A stretch of DNA of 64,000 bases from Inquilinus sp052113205. Its GTDB lineage: Bacteria; Pseudomonadota; Alphaproteobacteria; DSM-16000; Inquilinaceae. Below the pieces are notes generated by a model that saw only the letters and a list, made by a program, of their open reading frames with translations, was not told the DNA's origin and searched no databases. The stretch is from assembly GCF_052113205.1 (NCBI RefSeq), contig NZ_JBFRCU010000010.1, positions 68,161 through 132,160 on the forward strand. The letters are read 5' to 3'. The position numbers and the translations under genes were made by a program. Shown in pieces: positions 1-11,929 of this stretch. The first letter of the stretch is position 1. Each line of letters starts with the position of its first letter.

Positions 1-196
1 GGAAGCCGGCGGTGGCCCAGCTGAAATAGGCATAGCCGCCCAGGTCGGCGCCGACGCTGGGCATGATGGTCGCGGTGACCAGGGCATCGGCCGCGTTCAG
101 CCAGATGCCGAGGCAGACCATGGCGAATTGCGGCAGCCGCCCTTCGGCGAGCAGATCCGCCCAGCCCGCCGCCGGTTGCGCCGTTGCCTGCACCAT
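1..196 (-). CDS. MFS transporter, N-terminal part (runs off the window)
   Basis: Only the first 65 residues are inside the window; the gene continues beyond position 1. After a short cytoplasmic leader the protein enters a hydrophobic segment (FAMVCLGIWLNAADALV) followed by TATIMPSVGADLGG and the start of a next helix. This resembles the first helix and loop of 14-helix drug/proton antiporters of the EmrB/QacA type, in which a short polar residue pattern in helix 1 precedes a 'P-x-I-x-x-D-L' stretch. The start ATG is at 194-196. Substrate cannot be judged from this fragment. It is read in the same direction as the molybdopterin genes, 104 bp downstream of moaE. Confidence 0.7.
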   Translation of the reverse strand, partial: MVQATAQPAAGWADLLAEGRLPQFAMVCLGIWLNAADALVTATIMPSVGADLGGYAYFSWATAGF

Positions 197-300
197 GCCG
201 CGTTTCCCCCTTCGTTCCAGCCCGGCTACACCGCCGGCGTCACGATGAGAAGCGGGGAATCGGCAGGACAGCAGTCAGGGACTGCCATCGGCGACGGCCG

Positions 301-750
301 TCATCGCCAGCGCGAAGCGGCCTCGTCGTCCTCGGCCCGGGCTTCGACCCAGCGCTCTCCTTCCGGCGTCTCCTCCTTCTTCCAGAAGGGGGCCTTGGTC
401 TTCAGCCAGTCCATCAGGAAGGCGCAGGCCTCGAAGGCGGCGCCGCGATGGGCCGAGGCGACGCCGCAGAACATGATCCGGTCGCCCGGCCCCAGCCGGC
501 CGATTCGGTGGACGATGCGCACCTCCAGCAGCGGCCAGCGGCTGCGCGCCTCGGCCTCGATCTCCGCCAGCTGCCGTTCGGTCATGCCGGGATAGTGCTC
601 CAGCGTCATCGCGGTGACCGCGGTGCCGCCGGCGATGTCGCGCACCAGCCCGACGAAGCTGGCGACGCCGCCGACATCGCTGCGGCCCTCCGACAGGGCC
701 GCGATCTCGGCGCCGACGTCGAAATCGGCCTCCTGCACGCGAACCGCCAT
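301..750 (-). CDS. moaE: Molybdopterin synthase catalytic subunit MoaE
   Basis: MoaE is the large subunit of molybdopterin synthase, which with thiocarboxylated MoaD converts cyclic pyranopterin monophosphate to molybdopterin in the cytosol. The 149-residue product has the family's usual length. It shows the N-terminal FVGLVRD block, the RIGRLGPGD loop and the active-site region LKTKAPFWKKE with the conserved lysines. The ATG at 748-750 begins MAVRVQEADF, and moaD ends one base upstream, so the two subunits are translationally coupled. It is the last molybdopterin gene of the run that starts with mobB and moeA. Identification is secure from the motifs and the context. Confidence 0.95.
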   Translation of the reverse strand: MAVRVQEADFDVGAEIAALSEGRSDVGGVASFVGLVRDIAGGTAVTAMTLEHYPGMTERQLAEIEAEARSRWPLLEVRIVHRIGRLGPGDRIMFCGVASAHRGAAFEACAFLMDWLKTKAPFWKKEETPEGERWVEARAEDDEAASRWR

Positions 751-751
751 C

Positions 752-1003
752 TCAGCCTCCGGTGACCGGCGGGAAGATGCCGATCTCGTCGCCCGGCGCC
801 ACCGGGTCGGCCGGCCTGGCGAAGCGCTGGTTGACCGCGACCCGCACCACCGCCGGGTTGGCCAGGGCATCGGCATAGCCGGCGCCGCGGGCTTTCAGCC
901 AATCGAGCAGGCCGGCGACATCGCGCACCGAGTCCGGCGGCGACACCGTCTCGGCGGCGGTGCCGATCTTGCTGCGGACCCAGGCGAAATACAGGAGCTT
1001 CAT
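752..1003 (-). CDS. moaD: Molybdopterin synthase sulfur carrier subunit MoaD
   Basis: This is the small ubiquitin-like sulfur carrier of molybdopterin synthase. The product is 83 residues from the chosen start MKLLYFAWVR and ends in the diagnostic double glycine (PPVTGG), which is adenylated and thiocarboxylated to deliver sulfur. An alternative ATG four codons upstream (position 1015) would overlap the end of moeA (stop at 1012-1014); the downstream start gives the typical MoaD N-terminus. It lies between moeA and moaE with almost no spacing, as expected for an operon of cofactor genes. Confidence 0.93.
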   Translation of the reverse strand: MKLLYFAWVRSKIGTAAETVSPPDSVRDVAGLLDWLKARGAGYADALANPAVVRVAVNQRFARPADPVAPGDEIGIFPPVTGG

Positions 1004-1011
1004 GCCGGTTC

Positions 1012-2268
1012 TCAAATCAGGGCGCTCAACGGGATATAGGCAACCGGATCGCCCGGCGCCACGGCGGCGACGTCTTCCGGCAGCTCGACCAGCCCTTCGG
1101 CGCCGGCGAGGGAGCTCAGCATGCCGGCGCCCTCGCGGCCGTGGCGATGGGCGACCAGGGCGCCGGACGGGTCGGTCTCCAGCACCGCGCGCAGGAATTC
1201 CCGGCGGCCCGGCTTCTTGCCGTGGCCAAAGCCGGCGGTGACCGGGAAGCGGCGCAGCGGCACCGGTTCGGCGCCGGCCAGGTGCAGCAGCAGCGGCCGC
1301 GCCACCAGCAGGAAGGTGACCATCGCCGCGACCGGGTTGCCCGGCAGGCCCAGCAGCGGCACGCCGCTGATCTGGCCCAGCGCCACCGGCTTGCCCGGCT
1401 TGATCGCCAGTCGCCAGTGATGAAGCCGGCCCCCCGCGGCCTCCAGCGCCGCCTTGACGTGGTCCTCGTCGCCGACCGAAACGCCGCCGGAGGTGACGAT
1501 CGCATCCGCATCGGCCGCAGCGTCGGTAAGCGCCGAGCGCACCGCATCGGCCCGGTCCGGCACGATGCCGTGGTCGGCGACATCGCAGCCCAGCCGGCGC
1601 AGCAGCGCCATCAGCAGGTACCGGTTGGCGTCGTAGATCTGGCCCTCGGCCACCGACGTGCCCGGCGCGCGCAGCTCGTCTCCAGTCGACAGCACCGCCA
1701 CCCGCAACGTCCGGCGGACGGGCAGGGCAGGGCGGCCGAGTGAGGCGGCCAAGCCGATCTCGGCCGGACCCAGCCGGCGCCCGGCGGTCAGTACGGTGTC
1801 GCCGGCACGGATGTCGTCGCCAGCCGGCCGGACATGGGCGCCGCGCCGCAGCCCCGCCGGGACTGTGACCCGGTCGCCCGAGACCATGCAGTCCTCCTGC
1901 ATCACCACCGTGTCCGGCCCGGTGGGCAGCGGCGCGCCGGTGAGGATGCGGATCGCCTCGCCCCGCCGGCCCGAGCGGCCGAGCGGATGGCCGGCGGCGG
2001 CGCGGCCGTTCACCGGCAGGGTGGTCGGGGCGCCGGGCGCCAGATCATCGACATGGACGGCATAGCCGTCGACCGCGGCGTTGGCGTGCGGCGGCACCGA
2101 ACGGTCGGCCACCAGATCCTCGGCCAAGTAGCGATTTTCCGCCGCGGCGAGCGGCACGGTCTCGGCCTCGGCGACCACAGCCAGCCGGGACCGGAACTCG
2201 GTGACCGCCTCCTCGACCGACAGCAGCCGGTCCGCCAGGGCGAAGCAGTCGTCGGCGAGACGGCTCAT
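1012..2268 (-). CDS. moeA: Molybdopterin molybdenumtransferase MoeA
   Basis: MoeA inserts molybdate into adenylated molybdopterin, the last common step of molybdenum cofactor synthesis. The 418-residue product has the ordered family motifs: SVEEA near the N-terminus, the HVRPAGDDI block, VLSTGDEL, then SGGVSVGDEDHV and, in the C-terminal half, KPGKPVALG and LGLPGNPVAAMVTF. The start ATG at 2266-2268 overlaps the stop codon of mobB by one base (ATGA arrangement on the minus strand), which supports this start over upstream in-frame alternatives. It is coupled to mobB upstream and moaD downstream. Confidence 0.95.
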   Translation of the reverse strand: MSRLADDCFALADRLLSVEEAVTEFRSRLAVVAEAETVPLAAAENRYLAEDLVADRSVPPHANAAVDGYAVHVDDLAPGAPTTLPVNGRAAAGHPLGRSGRRGEAIRILTGAPLPTGPDTVVMQEDCMVSGDRVTVPAGLRRGAHVRPAGDDIRAGDTVLTAGRRLGPAEIGLAASLGRPALPVRRTLRVAVLSTGDELRAPGTSVAEGQIYDANRYLLMALLRRLGCDVADHGIVPDRADAVRSALTDAAADADAIVTSGGVSVGDEDHVKAALEAAGGRLHHWRLAIKPGKPVALGQISGVPLLGLPGNPVAAMVTFLLVARPLLLHLAGAEPVPLRRFPVTAGFGHGKKPGRREFLRAVLETDPSGALVAHRHGREGAGMLSSLAGAEGLVELPEDVAAVAPGDPVAYIPLSALI

Positions 2269-2768
2269 CAGCCGGCCCTGCGGGCGAAATCGGCGACGAA
2301 ATCGGCGATGGCCTCGACGTCGTCGATGTCCAGCCGCTTGCGGCCGGGGTCGGCGATCGGGCCGTCGCTGGCCACCGCGACGATGCTCGGGTCTTCGGGA
2401 TGCAGCGGGGGCTTGCCGGCCTCGGCCCGCCACACCTCCAGCTTCGGATAGGGCTCGCGCTTGAAGCCTTCGATCAGCACCAGGTCGACCGGCTCCAGCT
2501 TCGCCAACAGCGCCGCCAGCGGCGGCTCGGCGGCGCCGCGATGCTCATGCATCAGCGCCCAGCGCCGGTCGGAGGAAACCAGAACCTCGGTCGCCCCGGC
2601 TTCCCGATGGCGCCAGCTGTCCTTGCCGGGCTGGTCAATGTCGAAATCGTGATGGGCATGCTTGACCGTGGAAACGGTCAGGCCGCGGCCGATCAGCGCC
2701 GGGATCAGCTTCGCCAGCAGCGTGGTCTTGCCGCTGCCGCTCCAGCCGGCGATGCCGAGCACGCGCAT
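2268..2768 (-). CDS. mobB: Molybdopterin-guanine dinucleotide adaptor protein MobB
   Basis: MobB is a GTP-binding accessory protein for attaching GMP to molybdopterin, making the bis-MGD cofactor. The 166-residue product starts MRVLGIAGWSGSGKTTLL, with a P-loop at residues 7-16, and carries the MobB block VSTVKHAHHDFDID and the later LVLIEGFKREPYPKLEV segment that holds the Walker B-like region. It lies 7 bp after pgsA and overlaps moeA by one base. No mobA nucleotidyltransferase gene is seen in the window; it is presumably elsewhere. Confidence 0.93.
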   Translation of the reverse strand: MRVLGIAGWSGSGKTTLLAKLIPALIGRGLTVSTVKHAHHDFDIDQPGKDSWRHREAGATEVLVSSDRRWALMHEHRGAAEPPLAALLAKLEPVDLVLIEGFKREPYPKLEVWRAEAGKPPLHPEDPSIVAVASDGPIADPGRKRLDIDDVEAIADFVADFARRAG

Positions 2769-2775
2769 GACCGGT

Positions 2776-3390
2776 CTAACCGGCGGTCCCGGCAGCCTTG
2801 GCCGGCGGCGTGCCGTGGTCCTCGGTGATGGCCTGGCGCACGCCTTCGCGCAGATAGCTCCAGCCGGTCACCAGGGTCAGCACCGCGGCCACCCAGATCC
2901 CGGCGATGCCGATCTGGGTGATCGGCACCTGGCCGTCGAAGGCGCGGGTGCCGGCATCGCCGACGATCAGGAAGCCGATCGCCAGCATCTGGATCGTGGT
3001 CTTCCACTTGGCCAGGGCGGTGACCGGCAGGCCGCGGGCATTCATCCCGGCCAGGAACTCGCGCAGGCCCGAGATCAGCACCTCGCGCAGCAGGATGATC
3101 ACCGCCGGGATGATCGACCAGCCCTGCAGCCGGCCGAAGGCGGCCAGCATGAACAGCACGGCGGTGACCAGCATCTTGTCGGCGATCGGGTCGAGCAGCC
3201 GGCCGATCGGCGAGGTCTCGTTCCAGGCCCGCGCCAGCTTGCCGTCGAGATAGTCGGTGATGGCGGCGGCGGCGTAGATGGCAAGACAGGTCCACGACGC
3301 CCAGGAGGCGGGCACGTAGAACAGCGCGATCAGCACGGGAATGGCCGCGATGCGCGAGTAGGTCAGGAGGTTCGGCAGGCTGGTAACCAT
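2776..3390 (-). CDS. pgsA: CDP-diacylglycerol--glycerol-3-phosphate 3-phosphatidyltransferase
   Basis: PgsA makes phosphatidylglycerophosphate from CDP-diacylglycerol and glycerol 3-phosphate at the inner membrane, the committed step to phosphatidylglycerol and cardiolipin. The 204-residue product begins with the typical MVTSLPNLLTYSRI and contains the CDP-alcohol phosphotransferase signature D-G-x2-A-R-x8-G-x3-D-x3-D at roughly residues 48-70 (DGKLAR...GRLLDPIADK). Several hydrophobic helices follow. It lies 48 bp after uvrC and 7 bp before mobB, an order (uvrC-pgsA-molybdopterin genes) common in alphaproteobacteria. Confidence 0.95.
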   Translation of the reverse strand: MVTSLPNLLTYSRIAAIPVLIALFYVPASWASWTCLAIYAAAAITDYLDGKLARAWNETSPIGRLLDPIADKMLVTAVLFMLAAFGRLQGWSIIPAVIILLREVLISGLREFLAGMNARGLPVTALAKWKTTIQMLAIGFLIVGDAGTRAFDGQVPITQIGIAGIWVAAVLTLVTGWSYLREGVRQAITEDHGTPPAKAAGTAG

Positions 3391-3438
3391 GGCGACGGCA
3401 CTGACTTCAGGGGCTTGCGAACGCTAGCACAAGGTGCC

Positions 3439-5370
<1,932 letters not shown>

Positions 5371-5860
5371 GGCGGCAATGTCGGCCGGTCCGGGCGCCGC
5401 TTCAAGACCGGATCGTGAACGCACGGGTGAGTCGGCGAGGCGGGGCGATGACGCTTTGGTGATATCCACCGAATCTGTGGATAACATTGTGGGGAACCAG
5501 CCCTGACCATGCGGCAACCGAGGCGCCGCCTAAGTGTCATCGACATTGCTCAAAAAATGGGCAAAAATACTAACCAATTGAAAAATATCGAAAAATTCCA
5601 AGTCAAGTTGAAACAGAAGCATCACACGCGATGTGCGGCACGGAAAATTGCGGACCTCTCCGATTCGGATTTCGCCTGTGCACAACTTGCGGTCGCAGCG
5701 AGGCGGCGAGGCCAGGAAATCCAAGGTCATAGCCGCCATCGCAGAGCCGTGCCCTGTGGCGACCCGGCGCAGGATGGAGGGTTGGCGTTGCTGGCGCGGC
5801 GGGCGGCCCGGGTCAAGAGGAATCGATCGAAATTTGGGATAATTTCGGTGCGATGCCGGT
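5371..5860. other. AT-rich intergenic region with a perfect DnaA-box-like site
   Basis: No convincing gene is seen in these 490 bp between the SDR gene and uvrC, both of which are on the minus strand. The part from about 5540 to 5660 is strikingly AT-rich for this genome, with several A-runs. A perfect 9-mer TTATCCACA (minus strand, 5476-5484) lies inside an inverted repeat TATCCAC/GTGGATA; a one-mismatch relative TTGTGCACA occurs near 5677. Three GANTC sites are present. It must contain the uvrC promoter; an origin-like or DnaA-regulated role is only a possibility. Confidence 0.5.
5476..5484 (-). promoter_or_regulatory. DnaA-box-like site upstream of uvrC
   Basis: The 9-mer TTATCCACA on the minus strand matches the DnaA-box consensus exactly. 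It forms the right part of an inverted repeat, TATCCAC, 7-bp spacer, GTGGATA (about 5463-5483), about 105 bp upstream of the uvrC start. A single box can occur by chance, so the functional call is weak. Confidence 0.35.
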
Positions 5861-6664
5861 TCATTCCATCGGCACGATGCCCCGGCTGGGCTGGGCCCAG
5901 CCGAGATGTTCGCCGCCGTCCAGCGCGATCATCTGCCCGGTCATCGCCGGTGCCGACAGGATGAAGCGGATGGTGTCGCAGATCTCCTGCGGCGCGGTCG
6001 GACGGCGCAGCGGCACGGCATCCCACTGCCTGGCGAAATGCTCCTCGCTCTGGCGGTCGCTCTTCAGCGTCGGGCCGGGGCCGATGCCGTTGACCCGGAT
6101 CTTCGGCGCCAGCGCCTGGGCCAAGGTGCGGGTCAGGGTCCACAGCCCGATCTTGGCCACGGTGTATGACAGGAAATAAGGGGTAGGGTTCCACACCCGC
6201 TGGTCGAGCATGTTGACGACGTTCCCCGGCCAGTCCGCCGGCAACTGCCGCGCCAGCGCCTGGGTCAGCACCAGGGGCGCGCGCAGATTGGTCTCGAGAT
6301 GCTCGTCCCAGCTCGCCCGCGTCGCCGTCGTCACCGTGTCCATGCGGAAGGCCGAGGCGTTGTTGACCAGCAGCGACACCGGGCCGCCGAGGCCCTCGGC
6401 CGCCTGCGGGATGACGCCCTCGACCTGGGCCTCGTCGGTCAGGTCGGCGCGGATCGCCAAGCCCCGCGTCCCGGTCGCCTCGATGTCGCGCACCGTCTGC
6501 GCCGCCTCCTCGGCGGAGCTGTGCCAGGTGATCGCCACCCGCCAACCATGTCGGGCGAGGTCGAGCGCGATCGCCCGGCCGATCCGCTTGGCGGCGCCGG
6601 TGACCACGGCAACTCGCGGCTCGGCCTTGCCGGTGGGAGGCAGGGGACGTTCGGCAGGGCTCAT
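5861..6664 (-). CDS. Pteridine-reductase/FolM-type short-chain dehydrogenase
   Basis: This is an NAD(P)-dependent short-chain dehydrogenase/reductase of 267 residues. The cofactor motif reads TGAAKRIG at residues 22-29, i.e. the T-G-x3-R-x-G form of pteridine reductases, and NNAS is at 101-104. The catalytic pair is Y167-x3-K171 (SYTVAK). The usual catalytic serine is replaced by Asp154 in NMLDQR, as in PTR1 and FolM enzymes that reduce dihydropteridines. The likely role is therefore dihydromonapterin or dihydropteridine reduction rather than a generic alcohol oxidation; this is inference from residues. The ATG at 6662-6664 lies 4 bp after uvrB, so the two are probably cotranscribed. Confidence 0.82.
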   Translation of the reverse strand: MSPAERPLPPTGKAEPRVAVVTGAAKRIGRAIALDLARHGWRVAITWHSSAEEAAQTVRDIEATGTRGLAIRADLTDEAQVEGVIPQAAEGLGGPVSLLVNNASAFRMDTVTTATRASWDEHLETNLRAPLVLTQALARQLPADWPGNVVNMLDQRVWNPTPYFLSYTVAKIGLWTLTRTLAQALAPKIRVNGIGPGPTLKSDRQSEEHFARQWDAVPLRRPTAPQEICDTIRFILSAPAMTGQMIALDGGEHLGWAQPSRGIVPME

Positions 6665-6668
6665 CGGC

Positions 6669-8909
<2,241 letters not shown>

Positions 8910-9032
8910 GTCGATACTATCGGTCCGGCAGGGACGGAGGGGAAGGGCCGCCGGCGAAGCGGAACGGAAATGCGGCCGGTCTGCGGCGAGTGCACGTCCA
9001 AGATGGGATTGGAACACAGAGGGAACAAGGCG

Positions 9033-9410
9033 TCAAACGGCGGCGCGCGCGCCCTCGGCTCTGGCAAAGGCGAGCAGGCCGGCAGCCAGCACCGCGACCA
9101 TGGCCGCGTGATAGGCGAGATCGAGCCGCGTCTGCGGGCCCGCTCCCCCGGCGATGGCGGCGATCCCGGCCAGGGTGCCGAGCAGGGCGAAGGCCTGAGC
9201 GGTCAGGCCGATCACCCGTGTACGGGAGGGCAGGACCCAACACAGGATCAGCCCGGCCAGCAGCGTGGCGGCGATGACGGTCTCCGCCGTCGCCGCCGCG
9301 CCATGGGCATAGCCCGGGAGCATCCAGCCGCGATGCACCAGCGAGGCGAGGGCGAAGGCCAACGCCTCCGCCGCCAGCACCGAGCGGACCAGGCCGGCCG
9401 GCGCCGCCAT
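9033..9410 (-). CDS. Small four-helix membrane protein
   Basis: The 125-residue product is strongly hydrophobic with about four membrane-spanning segments (for example SVLAAEALAFALASLV, TVIAATLLAGLILCWVL, LTAQAFALLGTLAGIAAIA and MVAVLAAGLLAFA). It has no recognised catalytic motif. The start overlaps the stop of the upstream SnoaL-like gene by one base (ATGA), so it is the third gene of a MarR-SnoaL-membrane protein operon. The function is unknown; the context suggests a role in whatever stress or small molecule the MarR protein senses. Confidence 0.8.
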   Translation of the reverse strand: MAAPAGLVRSVLAAEALAFALASLVHRGWMLPGYAHGAAATAETVIAATLLAGLILCWVLPSRTRVIGLTAQAFALLGTLAGIAAIAGGAGPQTRLDLAYHAAMVAVLAAGLLAFARAEGARAAV

Positions 9411-9772
9411 CAGCCCGGCTGCCGGATCGGGCTGAGATGCAGCCCGTCCAGCCTCCAGCCTTCCGCCAGGCGGCGGGCGATCAGGGTCACCCGGAAGCGG
9501 CCGTCGGTGCGGTGGTCGCGGAAGCGGCCGGACTGGGCCAGGACGCCGATCGCGACGGCGGTGCCGTCCTGCGCCCGGGTCTCGACCTCCTCGATCACGA
9601 TCGACTCGTGGACCAGCCCGTCGGCGAAGCGCTGCAGCCAGAGCGCCTTGTCCAGCACGAAGCCGACCGGGCCGACGCCCCGGAACCCGGGCGTCAGCAG
9701 CCGGTCGAGCGCGGCAATGTCGGCCTCGCCCTCGGCCCGGGCCCAGTCCTGCCACAAGGTGTCAGCGGTCAT
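9410..9772 (-). CDS. SnoaL/NTF2-like domain protein
   Basis: The 120-residue product from MTADTLWQDW fits the NTF2-like (SnoaL/DUF4440) cone fold: an N-terminal helix pair (WARAEGEADIAALDRLL), the 'pG-F-x-G' segment (LTPGFRGVGPVGFVLDK), and a beta-rich C-terminal half ending LIARRLAEGWRLDGLHLSPI. Such proteins are small-molecule-binding enzymes or carriers; no substrate can be named here. The start lies inside the last codons of the MarR gene (11-bp overlap) and its stop overlaps the next start, which indicates tight translational coupling. Confidence 0.8.
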   Translation of the reverse strand: MTADTLWQDWARAEGEADIAALDRLLTPGFRGVGPVGFVLDKALWLQRFADGLVHESIVIEEVETRAQDGTAVAIGVLAQSGRFRDHRTDGRFRVTLIARRLAEGWRLDGLHLSPIRQPG

Positions 9773-10217
9773 CGGTCGGATCCTCCTGGATGGATGGGGA
9801 GACATTGGCGGAGAGGTGGCCCAGCAGGCTTCGCAACTGCTCCAGATCCTCGGCGGCGAGGCCGGCGCGCAGTCTCGCGTCATGCGCCTGGGCCGCCTGG
9901 CGCAGCCGGTGGAACATCGCTGTGCCGGCCTCGGTCAGGCTGGCGACCTGGGCCCGGCGGTTGCCGGGCGGGCGCTCGCGCCGCACCAGGCCACGCTGCT
10001 CCAGCCCGTCGAGGTGATGGGTCAGCGTCGGCCCCTGCACCCCGACGCGCTCCGCCAGCTCGCCATGGCCGAGCGGGCCGTCGCGCATCAGGGACATCAG
10101 GACCAGCCAGGTCGGCAGCGAGCCGCCGGCCTCGGCCAACGCATCGTCGAAGGCGCGGCTGACCGCCTTGGCGGTCTGGGCCAGCAGTAGCCCGATCGGA
10201 GTTCCGGATGGTCGCAT
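9762..10217 (-). CDS. MarR-family transcriptional regulator
   Basis: A 151-residue winged helix-turn-helix repressor-type protein. Residues about 15-110 show the MarR layout: dimer helix, then SLPTWLVLMSLMRDG, the recognition helix region GPTLTHHLDGLEQRGLV, the wing RRERPPGNRRAQVASLT, and a C-terminal dimerisation helix. The start MRPSGTPIGL at 10215-10217 sits 9 bp from a near-perfect palindrome (10227-10253) that is a likely self-operator. It heads the operon with the SnoaL-like and membrane proteins. The ligand is unknown. Confidence 0.9.
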   Translation of the reverse strand: MRPSGTPIGLLLAQTAKAVSRAFDDALAEAGGSLPTWLVLMSLMRDGPLGHGELAERVGVQGPTLTHHLDGLEQRGLVRRERPPGNRRAQVASLTEAGTAMFHRLRQAAQAHDARLRAGLAAEDLEQLRSLLGHLSANVSPSIQEDPTDDR

Positions 10218-10226
10218 GATCAATAT

Positions 10227-10253
10227 ATAGATATCGAATAGTTCGATGTCTAT
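10227..10253. promoter_or_regulatory. MarR operator palindrome
   Basis: Two 12-bp arms with a single mismatch flank a 3-bp spacer: ATAGATATCGAA, TAG, TTCGATGTCTAT. The site is AT-rich in a GC-rich setting and ends 9 bp before the MarR start codon, where it would overlap the core promoter or 5' leader. The size and symmetry fit a MarR dimer. Autoregulation of the three-gene operon is inferred. Confidence 0.75.
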
Positions 10254-10421
10254 CAAATTCTGTCTAGTGTCGGTCGCTTGACGGCGCCCCACTCGCCTCG
10301 TATTCAGCAGGCAGTCACTTAACCGATTGGTTTATTCATCTATGACTTCGGCGAGGCGGCCCAGGTCGGCGCTGGATCGCGATCACCGGCAGGTGCTGGC
10401 CGCGCCCGCAAGCTGAAGGTG

Positions 10422-11438
10422 TCAGGCCGCCAGACGATGCGCCCGGCCGGTCCACAGCGCAGCCAGGCCGGCCTCGACCTCGGCCGGGGAGTCGGTCTGG
10501 CACAGCAGCCGGCGGGCCTCGCGCCGGTCCTCGGCGGCGGCCGGCCAGGGCGCTGCCTCGATATAGGCGGCCAGATGCTTGCGGAACACGCGCAGCCCGT
10601 GATGGTCGCCGTAGAAGGCCAGCGTCTCGTCGAAATGCTGCAGGGCGACGGCCAGCCGGTCCGCGCCATCCGGCCCGGCGGTGCCCTCGGTCCCCGGCCG
10701 GTCCAGCGCCGCCTCGATCGCGGCGGCGATCCACGGCTTGCCGGTGACGCCGCGCCCGACCATCACCCCGTCGGCGCCGGATCGCTCCAGCGCCTCGCGT
10801 GCGCTGGCGCCATCGACGATGTCGCCATTGACGATGACCGGCACGGAAACGGCGTCCTTCACCGCCCGCACCGCGGCCCAGTCGGCCNTGCCCTTGTAGA
10901 ACTGGCAGCGGGTGCGGCCATGCACCGTCACCGCCCGGGCGCCGGCGGCGACGCAGCGGCGGGCGAAATCCGGCGCGTTGCGGCTGAGATCGTCCCAGCC
11001 CAGCCGGATCTTGACCGTGACCGGCACGTCGACCGCACCGGCCGCGGCCGCCACCAGCCGCTCGGCCCGGTCCGGGTCGCGCATCATCGCGGAGCCGGAC
11101 TGCACCCCGGTGACCTCGCGCGCCGGGCAGCCGAAATTCAGGTCGATGATCTGCGCCCCGGCCGCCGCGGCCAGGCGGGCGCCCTCGGCCACCGCGCCGG
11201 GCTCGTGGCCGATCAGCTGCACCACCATCAGCGGCAGCCCGTCGCCGACTGCGGCCCGCCGCACCACATCGGGCCGGCCGCGGGCGAATTCGGCGCAGGC
11301 CACCATCTCGGTGGCGACATAGGCCGCGCCCAGCCGCGAGGCGGCACGGCGGAACGGCAGGTCGGACACCCCGGTCATCGGAGCGATCCAGACCCGTCCG
11401 GGAACCGTGACGGAACCGATGGTCAGGGCTTCAGGCAT
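10422..11438 (-). CDS. tRNA-dihydrouridine synthase (DusB-like)
   Basis: An FMN-dependent enzyme that reduces uridines in tRNA D-loops. The 338-residue product has the TIM-barrel start IAPMTGVSDLPFR, the catalytic-cysteine segment DLNFGCPAREV (Cys104) followed by SGSAMMRDP, the VTVKIRLGWDD strand, VTVHGRTRCQFYKG and the phosphate-binding GADGVMVGRGVTGKPW. The C-terminal helical domain is present. One N at position 10888 leaves residue 184 unresolved without changing the frame. It is not followed by ntrBC-type genes, as the primary alphaproteobacterial dusB often is, so it may be a second Dus paralogue. Confidence 0.9.
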   Translation of the reverse strand: MPEALTIGSVTVPGRVWIAPMTGVSDLPFRRAASRLGAAYVATEMVACAEFARGRPDVVRRAAVGDGLPLMVVQLIGHEPGAVAEGARLAAAAGAQIIDLNFGCPAREVTGVQSGSAMMRDPDRAERLVAAAAGAVDVPVTVKIRLGWDDLSRNAPDFARRCVAAGARAVTVHGRTRCQFYKGXADWAAVRAVKDAVSVPVIVNGDIVDGASAREALERSGADGVMVGRGVTGKPWIAAAIEAALDRPGTEGTAGPDGADRLAVALQHFDETLAFYGDHHGLRVFRKHLAAYIEAAPWPAAAEDRREARRLLCQTDSPAEVEAGLAALWTGRAHRLAA

Positions 11439-11569
11439 GGCGCTTATCTAGGCCAGTGGCAGCCCGGCGTAAACCGCCGCGGCCGCAACTCTGTCGGCCG
11501 ATGTCGATTCCGCGCTTCCCGGAACGACAAGCCTGCATCCACACTGATCGAAGCCGGAAGGAGCCCCCG

Positions 11570-11929
11570 ATGAAGTATCTCTGCCTGGTCTATATGGAGC
11601 AGCGGACCCTGGACGCGATGTCGCCCGACGAGTTCAACGCGCTGATCGGGGAATCCCTGGCCAATGACGAGGATCTGCGCCGCCGCGGCCACTACGTCGG
11701 CGCCCAGGCGCTGCAGCCGACCAGCGCCGCCACCACCCTGCGGATCCGCGGCGGCCGGCTCTCCACCACCGACGGTCCCTTCGCCGAGACCAAGGAGCAT
11801 CTGTCCGGCTTCATCATGATCGAGGCGCGAGACCTGAACCAGGCGCTACAGCTCGCCGCCAACATCCCGATGGCGCGGATGGGCAGCATCGAGGTGCGGC
11901 CGGTACGGGAGTTCTGTGGCGACCGATGA
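11570..11929 (+). CDS. YCII/DGPF-domain protein
   Basis: A 119-residue YCII-type ferredoxin-like protein. It starts MKYLCLVYMEQ, as this family usually does, after the good ribosome-binding sequence GGAAGGAG, and contains the name-giving DGPF motif in STTDGPFAETKEHLSGF. Its stop codon overlaps the ATG of the sigma-factor gene downstream (ATGA). DGPF proteins are the standard neighbours of ECF42 sigma factors, and the two are thought to act in one regulatory unit. The biochemical role of DGPF proteins is not established. Confidence 0.9.
   Translation: MKYLCLVYMEQRTLDAMSPDEFNALIGESLANDEDLRRRGHYVGAQALQPTSAATTLRIRGGRLSTTDGPFAETKEHLSGFIMIEARDLNQALQLAANIPMARMGSIEVRPVREFCGDR

Noticed and set aside
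5509..5964. A Lys/Asn-rich open frame on the plus strand over the AT-rich gap upstream of uvrC
   Set aside because: Its composition simply follows the A-runs, it has no ribosome-binding site, and its second half reads through antisense of the SDR gene.
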